From Victivallales bacterium (GTDB lineage Bacteria > Verrucomicrobiota > Lentisphaeria > Oligosphaerales > Oligosphaeraceae): 7,645 bases of DNA. The translations under genes were made by a program, and so were the position numbers. The notes beneath the pieces were generated by a model that saw nothing but the letters and a program-made list of their open reading frames with translations, made no database searches and was not told the DNA's origin. The number at the start of each line of letters is the position of its first letter. Positions within the stretch are counted from its first letter, which is position 1. Below are positions 1 through 7,552 of this stretch, piece after piece. The stretch spans positions 1-7,645 of the forward strand of contig JAFRLP010000527.1 in NCBI GenBank assembly GCA_017431185.1, in the 5' to 3' direction.

Positions 1-1
1 C

Positions 2-1651
<1,650 letters not shown>

Positions 1652-1658
1652 GTAGGGG

Positions 1659-1706
1659 ACTAGGTGTCTAGGTGCCTAGGTGTCTAGGTATCTAGGCGCC
1701 TAGGTG
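1659..1706. repeat. Six-copy tandem 8-bp repeat (YCTAGGTG)
   Basis: Six consecutive octamers follow the clpB stop by 7 bp: ACTAGGTG, TCTAGGTG, CCTAGGTG, TCTAGGTA, TCTAGGCG, CCTAGGTG. The period is exactly 8 with few substitutions, and the core is CTAGG. Copies five and six together contain a perfect 12-bp palindrome, CTAGGCGCCTAG (1692-1703). The period is not a multiple of three and the array lies outside any reading frame, so it is a non-coding microsatellite-like array prone to slippage. It overlaps the proposed clpB terminator. Confidence 0.95.
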
Positions 1707-1713
1707 ATTTTTT
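1668..1713 (+). terminator. Possible Rho-independent terminator of clpB built from the octamer repeat
   Basis: CTAGGTGCCTAG (1668-1679) can pair over 12 positions with CTAGGCGCCTAG (1692-1703), using one G-U pair and a 12-nt loop. Four bases later comes a run of six T (1708-1713). Position, stem and T-tract fit an intrinsic terminator for clpB. The short spacer between stem and T-tract and the alternative pairings among repeat copies make this less certain. No energy calculation was done. Confidence 0.5.
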
Positions 1714-1813
1714 CCCCTTCTTGCTTTTTTGTATGCCTTCGCCTAACATATCGCCATTTTGAGATTAAGCGAATCAACGTTTCTTTTTTTCTGTTCGTTT
1801 TCTGTTATCTTAA

Positions 1814-1821
1814 CAAGTTTT
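1814..1821. repeat. Target-site duplication, left copy (CAAGTTTT)
   Basis: This 8-bp sequence directly abuts the left terminal inverted repeat at 1822 and is identical to the 8 bp that directly follow the right terminal repeat (1968-1975). An 8-bp duplication is the length made by IS66-family transposition. Confidence 0.85.
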
Positions 1822-1967
1822 GTAACTATTCAGAACCCCCACCTGTTTTGCCATGCACAGAATCAGATTTGCCATTTTATCTTGACATGCCAAGCGTGAG
1901 ACCCCAACTTGCCCGCGAGGCCTTCAGGCCTCGCGGATTGAAGTAGCTTGGGGTTCTGAATAGTAAC
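1822..1967. mobile_element. 146-bp non-autonomous MITE-like element, probably IS66-type
   Basis: The element has 18-bp terminal inverted repeats. The left end (1822-1839) reads GTAACTATTCAGAACCCC and the right end (1950-1967), read inward on the minus strand, is GTTACTATTCAGAACCCC, with one mismatch at position 3. It is flanked by a perfect 8-bp direct repeat, CAAGTTTT. IS66-family elements are known for ends starting GTAA and for 8-bp target duplications, so mobilisation in trans by an IS66-type transposase is the best inference. The interior is too short for a transposase and contains a strong hairpin (1913-1936). The intact duplication suggests a recent insertion. It sits between two convergent genes, where it does little harm. 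Boundaries are well supported by the sequence; family assignment rests on recalled family features. Confidence 0.85.
1913..1936. other. Perfect 11-bp hairpin inside the MITE
   Basis: CCGCGAGGCCT (1913-1923) is the exact reverse complement of AGGCCTCGCGG (1926-1936), with only TC between, so the real loop would be about 4-6 nt. A further outer pairing, ACCCCAA (1901-1907) with TTGGGGT (1948-1954), could enclose it. That outer pairing reuses the right terminal repeat and so competes with pairing between the two MITE ends. No T-tract follows on either strand, so a classic intrinsic terminator is not supported, though the structure might still slow polymerase arriving from either convergent gene. 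Confidence 0.8.
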
Positions 1968-1975
1968 CAAGTTTT
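1968..1975. repeat. Target-site duplication, right copy (CAAGTTTT)
   Basis: This is the exact copy of 1814-1821, directly following the right MITE end. The remaining stretch up to the oxidoreductase stop at 2051 shows no gene and no clear terminator for the leftward operon. The stretch 1707-1813, before the MITE, is also plain AT-rich DNA without recognisable signals. Confidence 0.85.
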
Positions 1976-2050
1976 TTGGATAGATTTCGGCAAAATGCTT
2001 CAGCGCAGGATGCGTTGGCTGCCCCCGCAACCGGCTATTCAAAGCCTCGT

Positions 2051-3379
2051 TCAGGATGGCGCCTGGTATTTCTGCGAAGCCAGGGAAGACTGTAGTTTTT
2101 GGACATTCACTTCGCGCGGCAGGCAACCGTCCGCAATGCACAAAGCGGCGGCAGTGCCGGCGCCTTCACCGGTAATCATGCAGCCAGGGACGACCCGTAC
2201 AGAGGCCTGCATGGCCCGGTCCGTGGAGATGCATCGTCCTGCAACCAGAAGATTGACGGTGTTTTTCGGCAATAATGCCCGATAGGGAATACCGTAATTT
2301 TCGCCAGGTGCATAGGCGATACTGACGATGTACTTTTCAACGGCTGACTGTTTTGCGGCATCATCCACGCCCGAATGGATGTCGATGGGATAAGCAAAGG
2401 AACCGATGTCATCATCAAAATGACGACGGTTGAAATAGTCGTCGGCAGTCATTCGGTATTCCCCGACAATCCGACGGGACTCGCGCACACCAAGCATGTC
2501 AGCGGAGAGAGTCAGCGAACTATGTTCAAATCCTTTTACATGTTCACGGTAGAATTGGTGATATTGTTGTGCCAGGTCACGGCCTTTCCGCCATGCTTCG
2601 CTGCGGGAGAACACATCCAGCACATCGGTATTGTAAATATGTCCGATATTGCCGGAACCGCTGCCATCCCCATTGCGGAAAAAACCGACAAAGTGGTGCT
2701 CCTGAACTGGAAGCCGATTGTCTTTTGCAGCGTCTTTCCACTCTTTTTGGCCGATGCCGTTGCGCCGGTCATCGGGATATTTGACATTGTCGTACATGAC
2801 GCAGAGGGTTGGCGCCATGACTCTGCCCTCTTCGTCACCGTATTCGAAGGGAACCCCTGCCAGAGCAGCCAGGTTGGCATCCCCCGTGCAATCGACAAAG
2901 ATTCTGCCACTGACCGCAAAATTACCGCACGGGGCAAAGCATTTCAATGCCTGCAAGTTGCCTTTCTCGGCCACACAGTCGGTTACAATGGTTTCGTAAA
3001 TGACTCTGACTCCTGCTTCCGCCAGCATCTGGTCCGCGATTTTTTTCACGCTTTCCGGGTGGATGTTCTGCCAGCGGTAGTTGGTTTCCGCCAGTTTCAT
3101 GTCCGCGGCAATACGTTCCACGAATTCACGGCAGATTCCGTCGGCAAGAATTCTTTTGCCGTCGCCCATGCAGATAATGCTGGTAAGCAGTCCGCGTGAG
3201 GCCATGCCGCCACAGCAGCCGCTCTGTTCAATCAGCAGTGTCTTTGCCCCGTTGCGAGCGGAGGCGACTGCGGCGGCAATGCCGGCTGAACCGCCGCCGA
3301 CCACCACTACCTCGGCAGACGCTGCCACTTCAAGTTCCCTCGCAGGGAATAAAAACTTTTCTTGCATGGCACAGTTCAT
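2051..3379 (-). CDS. FAD-dependent oxidoreductase (FAD_oxidored type)
   Basis: This 442-residue flavoprotein resembles the FAD-dependent oxidoreductases often found beside glycoside hydrolases and sulfatases in Planctomycetes and Lentisphaerae. Its substrate is unknown. The N-terminal Rossmann fold is clear: VVVVGGGSAG (24-33) with the GxGxxG glycines, and Glu51 at the end of the second strand for the FAD ribose. A GG-containing stretch CCGGMASRG follows (55-63). The DCTGDA motif (163-168), GVRESRRIVGEY (297-308) and a C-terminal LLVAGRCIS (378-386) are typical of the family. There is no signal peptide, so it should act in the cytoplasm, unlike the exported protein encoded upstream. The ATG overlaps the upstream stop as ATGA (3376-3379), and there is no good ribosome-binding site before it, which suggests translational coupling. 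Met5 (3367) is a possible alternative start. It may redox-modify a sugar released by the upstream enzyme, but that is inference. Confidence 0.92.
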   Translation of the reverse strand: MNCAMQEKFLFPARELEVAASAEVVVVGGGSAGIAAAVASARNGAKTLLIEQSGCCGGMASRGLLTSIICMGDGKRILADGICREFVERIAADMKLAETNYRWQNIHPESVKKIADQMLAEAGVRVIYETIVTDCVAEKGNLQALKCFAPCGNFAVSGRIFVDCTGDANLAALAGVPFEYGDEEGRVMAPTLCVMYDNVKYPDDRRNGIGQKEWKDAAKDNRLPVQEHHFVGFFRNGDGSGSGNIGHIYNTDVLDVFSRSEAWRKGRDLAQQYHQFYREHVKGFEHSSLTLSADMLGVRESRRIVGEYRMTADDYFNRRHFDDDIGSFAYPIDIHSGVDDAAKQSAVEKYIVSIAYAPGENYGIPYRALLPKNTVNLLVAGRCISTDRAMQASVRVVPGCMITGEGAGTAAALCIADGCLPREVNVQKLQSSLASQKYQAPS

Positions 3380-6300
3380 TTTTGTTCAAGCGTTATGATG
3401 ACCGGAATTCTGGCAGGAACTTCCAGTTCGATGGAAAGCTCATTGCCCTGGTTGAATTTCTGCTGTGCGGGGTACAGAGTTTGATAGGTATATCCTCCCA
3501 GGGGCAAAGATTTTTGCAAATCGGCCTTCACCTTCTGCGCTTGCTCGGAAATATTGTAGAGCACCAGCGCATAAGAGCCATCGGGAGCCTGGAATACTGT
3601 CCCGATGACCGCATCCATCAGAATGTCATAATATGCGGCACTATAGCTCCGATGCCATTTGACCCGCAGCGGTTTGACATGGGAAATGATTTTCGGTGGA
3701 CGGAGAAGCTGACCGTAAACAAAATACTTTTTTCCTGCGGCATAGGCCGCATAGCGTTCTCGGGAAGTCGCCTGTGCGATTTCCTTGTTGCCGTAGGTAT
3801 AAAGCAGGTTGAAAATATTCCAGCCGGGTGTCACGCCCCAGCAGAGGGCGAGCGCATTTTTGGCAACATAGCCAAGCGCATTGTCACGCTCCGTATCATA
3901 GCGGCTGGGCCACAAACCGTGCATCATGCTATAATCGCCGTAAACCGTCTGCGCCATTGGGATGGCTGTTACCCGGTCGCCCTCCAGGTATGCGTTGGTC
4001 GTATTGCAGACCAGGTAGCCGTCCAGGTAAGCGATATTGCCCTCCCAGAAACTTTCCGCAGTGAAACAGAACTCTGGATTGACTTTGCGGGCGCGTGCGC
4101 GAATTGTTTCCAGAAGTTGCCACTGGCCTTTGACATAGCCCGTCCCGCCGCCTGAATCCGAGGAACATGCTGGTGTGAAGTTCAGATAAGTGCCGCCATG
4201 ATTTCCGGAATCAAGATAAGCTGCGCGGAAACCGGCTTCGGCCATCTTGACGATATTGTCGCCGAGTGCCTTGGCCCAGACTTCGCCAGGATAGGCAATG
4301 ATATCCTGTTCGGTTCTTTTGTAAGGCCATTTGATATACTGTCCGTAATAATTGCGAACCAGATTCTTTTTCGCCAGCTCCGGGTCTTTTTGGAAACTCG
4401 GGCTGTAGTCCGCCCAGCTGATGCACTGGATGTAGCCCATGATGCTGACCTCATTTTCCTTGAGCGACTTGAGGATTTGCCGATCTCGTTCGGTCAGCGG
4501 GAAGCGGTCGGGATCGCCGTCATGGAACAAGGTGGTGTGGCTTCCCCAGTAACTCAGAAAAACGCCCAGCGGGTATTGTGGAAAATCCTTGCGGAAACGG
4601 CGCATCATCGGCTCCTCCGTGTCATGCCTGGTGCCGGGATACTGTCCCCATTCAGCGATATCCTTAAACCATTGCGGCAGGTTTTGGCGGACATTCGTCT
4701 TGCCCTCCTTGCACCAGGTTTGAGCTGTTGCCCAGTCTCGGTATATCTGGCAGCCGTCATACCAGTCGCCGTTGAAAACCTGAATCAGAATCGGATATGG
4801 GATTCGCCATTGTTGCGGCACCTGGCGCATATTGTCGGGAATATTACGTACTGTCCAGGAAACGCCGTTTTTCTGGTCAGAGGAGATATCCCAGCGTTTG
4901 GCATATTGTTCGGGATCGTGGACTCCAAGATAGAGTCCCTGGCCGCTGTTGTAAAAGGCATCCATGTGCATGCTGTGGCCTGAACGGTTGGGTTGATAGA
5001 TGCGATTTTTTTGAAACAGGCCTTTTTCCACAGGATTCCGAATCAGCCTGCCATTGAAAAAAGGCGTTGCCAGAAAATCCTTGTCCGCCTGTCCGTTGAG
5101 TCCGCCGAGACCGCCGAGAGCAGGGTAGTCAAAATAGAAGACGGTATATTTTTTTGAACGGTTGGCAAAACCGCCGCTGAAGACAAATGATTTGCCGTCT
5201 TCGGATATTTTGATTTCCACCTGAACGTCAAGCACCCCTTTCTCCCCGCCGATATTGAGATTTTGCCAGCGCATGGCGACTGTTTTGTCGTCCGCTTTCA
5301 ATTCAGTCTGCGCATTGGCGGAATCAAGGGCATTGATTATCAAATCGGTTGTTGAATCATCCGTGTTTTTGCCGCCGCCGTTGTCATCGCGTTCTGGGTC
5401 AACTGAAAGCGGAGCCGCCTCTGGCAGTTTCAGGTTGGAGATGTCAATTTTCTTGAGGGTTATTGACCAAATGGACTTGCGGACATCATAATTGATGAAT
5501 TCCGTCTTGTTGTCTTTGATGATGCTGTCCATGCCGCCGCCCTGGCATGGATGCAGAAAATGGATTTCAGCAAGAACAGTCTTCAGTTTTGCAGCGGCAG
5601 GCATTTTTTCCGCCGAGGCCGGAACAACAGTGACATCATCGAAATCAGCAACCTCGCCCTGGGCGCGAATAATGACGTTGCAAAAACGAACTTTGGAAGG
5701 AACATCCAATGGCAACTCAAAAGATTGCCAGCTGTTTTCAAGGGGGAGCCAATCCTTATGCAGCGGGACTGTGACATATTCTGCATTGCGCATGCTGCAC
5801 ATCAATTGAAAGCCCCCTTTGCCTCTGGCACGCAGCCGCAACAGCCATTTCCCTTCCGCGCCCGGGATGTTTGAAGTGCGGCAGAAGGCAATTCCTTGAG
5901 GCGTAATGCGGAGAAATTGGTGGCCGCCATCCGCCACGACAAATATGCTTCCCGTTCCTTCGGCCATGACCCATTCCAGAGGGGCGCACTCCGCTTTGTC
6001 ATTCTCAAAACTGCCGTTGGGAATTTGCATTGGGCGTGGCGGAATGTAAGGCTGCGGTGATTTTTCCTGGCTCAATCCCAGTTTGAAATTGAGCATCGTC
6101 ATGAGCCATGCGGGATAAGTCTGACCTGTGGCCGTTCCTGCACCGGAAAGACTGGCTCCGTAGGTTATGCTGTCGCCAAGGCAGAGAATCCGGTCGTTGT
6201 CTTTGACCTTGCCATCAAGGGATTTCGTGACAGTTTCCGCAAGTAGTTTTGCTCCTTCTGCGGTAAGATGCAAACCGTCCTTGCTTTTGGAATTGGCAAT

Positions 6301-6783
6301 GTTGCGGACCAGGCTTGTTCGTGCGTCCGATGCACCGCCGTTCTGCATTACAGCAGCATGAAAATCATTGAAAATGACTTTTTGCTCCGCAGCGGTTTCA
6401 GCAATGATTTGGTTGTATTTCCTGATGCGCTCAGACGGTTGAACACCATCGTCGTATTTATGTCTGGCGACGAGGTAACTGTCCAGGCAGGGATTGCAGG
6501 AATTGAGCACAATGGTCTGGACCTGATTCTTTCGGGCTAGGGCAATCATTTCAGCCAGATTTTTTCTGAAATCCGTTTCAGAAACCAGTGCTTCCGAATT
6601 GATCGCATCATTGGCACCATAGCCGATGACCAGTATTGTCGGCTTGTATTGTATCAGAAGAGTGTTGATACGTTTGACACCACGCTGGGTATTGTGCCCG
6701 CCGATTCCACCGTTAATGACCCGCACCTGGGCCGTAAGCAACAGCGGGAGAAGCAATATTAAAAGCGCAATCCTTTTCAACAT
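3376..6783 (-). CDS. Exported multidomain protein: permuted SGNH esterase, CBM-like domain, DUF6259-like glycosidase
   Basis: This 1135-residue protein starts with a signal peptide (KR then a Leu-rich core; likely cleavage after LLLTA, residue 18). Residues 20-236 carry SGNH-hydrolase blocks in a shifted order: NGGIGGHNT (24-32, block II), GYGAND (54-59, block III, Asn58), DGLH (169-172, block V, Asp169/His172), and only then LGDSITYG (202-209, nucleophile Ser205). All catalytic residues are present, so activity as a carbohydrate deacylase is plausible. Residues about 253-390 (NGSFE start, FDDVTV end) resemble a CBM4/9-type jelly roll. Residues about 400-690 look like a beta-sandwich, followed by a probable TIM barrel (705-1020) resembling the DUF6259 glycosidase-like family. 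Candidate acids there are Asp858 (YLDSG) and Glu910 (FTAES), and a beta domain closes the protein. Likely role: exported polysaccharide deacylation and hydrolysis. The gene starts 10 bp after the pseudopilin stop, with a weak AGGG ribosome-binding site (6788-6791). Glycosidase substrate is unknown. Confidence 0.88.
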   Translation of the reverse strand: MLKRIALLILLLPLLLTAQVRVINGGIGGHNTQRGVKRINTLLIQYKPTILVIGYGANDAINSEALVSETDFRKNLAEMIALARKNQVQTIVLNSCNPCLDSYLVARHKYDDGVQPSERIRKYNQIIAETAAEQKVIFNDFHAAVMQNGGASDARTSLVRNIANSKSKDGLHLTAEGAKLLAETVTKSLDGKVKDNDRILCLGDSITYGASLSGAGTATGQTYPAWLMTMLNFKLGLSQEKSPQPYIPPRPMQIPNGSFENDKAECAPLEWVMAEGTGSIFVVADGGHQFLRITPQGIAFCRTSNIPGAEGKWLLRLRARGKGGFQLMCSMRNAEYVTVPLHKDWLPLENSWQSFELPLDVPSKVRFCNVIIRAQGEVADFDDVTVVPASAEKMPAAAKLKTVLAEIHFLHPCQGGGMDSIIKDNKTEFINYDVRKSIWSITLKKIDISNLKLPEAAPLSVDPERDDNGGGKNTDDSTTDLIINALDSANAQTELKADDKTVAMRWQNLNIGGEKGVLDVQVEIKISEDGKSFVFSGGFANRSKKYTVFYFDYPALGGLGGLNGQADKDFLATPFFNGRLIRNPVEKGLFQKNRIYQPNRSGHSMHMDAFYNSGQGLYLGVHDPEQYAKRWDISSDQKNGVSWTVRNIPDNMRQVPQQWRIPYPILIQVFNGDWYDGCQIYRDWATAQTWCKEGKTNVRQNLPQWFKDIAEWGQYPGTRHDTEEPMMRRFRKDFPQYPLGVFLSYWGSHTTLFHDGDPDRFPLTERDRQILKSLKENEVSIMGYIQCISWADYSPSFQKDPELAKKNLVRNYYGQYIKWPYKRTEQDIIAYPGEVWAKALGDNIVKMAEAGFRAAYLDSGNHGGTYLNFTPACSSDSGGGTGYVKGQWQLLETIRARARKVNPEFCFTAESFWEGNIAYLDGYLVCNTTNAYLEGDRVTAIPMAQTVYGDYSMMHGLWPSRYDTERDNALGYVAKNALALCWGVTPGWNIFNLLYTYGNKEIAQATSRERYAAYAAGKKYFVYGQLLRPPKIISHVKPLRVKWHRSYSAAYYDILMDAVIGTVFQAPDGSYALVLYNISEQAQKVKADLQKSLPLGGYTYQTLYPAQQKFNQGNELSIELEVPARIPVIITLEQK

Positions 6784-6793
6784 ATTTCCCTGC

Positions 6794-7450
6794 CTATAAC
6801 TTTATTGTGCAAATAACTGTTTCATGAACGCGGAAATCATCTTTCAGTTCACCATCGCCGACTGCTCTGGCACTGCCGTCGGCGCACCAGACATTGGCTT
6901 TTTTCGAGTGGCGCGTGTGAACGGTGTACTTGTTGCCGTAGGAACCATTGCCGAGTAAAGGCACATTGCTGACCTGAATGCCGTGATTGGTCGTTCCCGG
7001 ACGATATAGTGCGCTGTCCATCAGCATGATGAATCTTGACGATGAAAACGTGTATTCTGTATTCTCGAGGTCATAATCCTGGAATTTGGTAATACGGTAC
7101 GCCCAAGTCTTGTTGACGTCAGCGGCAGAGTTTTGCCTGGAACGGATGCCGTAGGTAAAATTCTGATCAAATTTGCTAGGCTTGGCGATAGGGCATTTGG
7201 CAGTAAGTGTTTCGGTCGTCCCGATTTTGATATATCCTGCCAGGTGAAGCTGATAGCTCCAATAAAGGTTTTGAGAGGCCCCGGCAGCCAAAACAGGAAA
7301 AAAGCCATTGTTGTCATCCGCATATAGCAACAATGTGGTGCCAATTTGTTTCAGATTGCTCACGCAGGAGACGGCCCGTGCCTTGTCCCGTGCCTTGCTC
7401 AAAGCCGGCAACAGCATGGCTGCCAGAATCGCGATAATCGCGATTACGAC
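6794..7450 (-). pseudogene. Type II pseudopilin with H-x9-DG motif, 5' end lost at an insertion junction
   Basis: Such proteins normally start with a short basic leader, a prepilin-peptidase site and [16 protein letters not shown], then extend outside the membrane as type II secretion pseudopilins. Here the frame gives [21 protein letters not shown] (family consensus) only from 7450 leftwards. Upstream of it the frame reads NANDYS preceded by a TAG at 7469-7471, so the leader, cleavage site and Glu+5 are absent. The first in-frame ATG (7417) would begin inside the transmembrane helix and yield 207 residues without an export or processing signal. The rest is intact: a typical [12 protein letters not shown] segment (15-26 from that ATG), and H-x9-DG as His170 to Asp180-Gly181, followed by SARAV. 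The gene is first in an operon with the esterase/glycosidase fusion. Abrupt loss of homology about 100 bp from a serine recombinase start suggests disruption by integration. A misassembly is the alternative. Confidence 0.82.
7427..7445. repeat. 19-bp dyad (9-bp arms, 1-bp centre) in the pseudopilin helix code
   Basis: AATCGCGAT (7427-7435) and ATCGCGATT (7437-7445) are exact inverted copies around position 7436. The symmetry arises from codons for the Ile-Ala repeats of the pseudopilin transmembrane helix, so it may be only a coding by-product. It lies within one half-site length of the proposed recombination junction, and dyad-symmetric DNA is what serine recombinases tend to bind. Confidence 0.75.
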
Positions 7451-7461
7451 AGAATAATCAT

Positions 7462-7489
7462 TTGCATTCTAGTAAAAATGGTGTATATT
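7462..7489 (+). promoter_or_regulatory. Possible sigma70-type promoter for the recombinase
   Basis: TTGCAT (7462-7467) and TATATT (7484-7489) are separated by 16 bp, the second hexamer matching the -10 consensus at five of six positions. Transcription would start near 7496, leaving a purine-rich leader of about 57 nt before the ATG at 7553. The -35 match is weak and the region is AT-rich, so chance is possible. Confidence 0.35.
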
Positions 7490-7552
7490 AAGCAAAAGGT
7501 TTTTTCTCACCGTCAGAAGAAAAAAAGGCAAAAAAAGGAAAGGTTCACTAAA

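Noticed and set aside
1659..1706. CRISPR array
   Set aside because: The units are 8 bp, directly adjacent and without spacers, so this is a simple tandem repeat.
1704..1946. 80-codon plus-strand frame after clpB
   Set aside because: It starts in the repeat/T-tract and runs through the MITE terminal repeat and hairpin. Its composition is low-complexity (Phe-rich) and there is no family resemblance.
1863..2141. 92-codon minus-strand frame overlapping the oxidoreductase end and the MITE
   Set aside because: It crosses the MITE boundary and target duplication and overlaps the true gene in another frame, so it is not a conserved unit.
2375..3199. 274-codon open frame on the plus strand across the oxidoreductase gene
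   Set aside because: The opposite strand carries an unmistakable FAD-binding protein with intact motifs. The plus-strand product has no family features.
3196..4155. 319-codon open frame on the plus strand at the oxidoreductase/glycosidase boundary
   Set aside because: It spans two real antisense genes, has no ribosome-binding site that stands out, and shows no domain.
6794..7417. Pseudopilin called as an intact 207-residue gene from the ATG at 7417
   Set aside because: The ATG is the Met of the family's conserved AAMLLPAL segment. Family coding sequence continues upstream of it to 7450, so this start is internal and the gene is truncated.
7500..7526. Hairpin in the recombinase leader (T-run against A-run)
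   Set aside because: It consists almost only of A-U pairs in a homopolymer context, so the stability is low and no function can be supported.
7451..7550. Outward minus-strand promoter in the element driving the operon
   Set aside because: Only loose AT-rich hexamers with poor spacing were seen, not enough to call.
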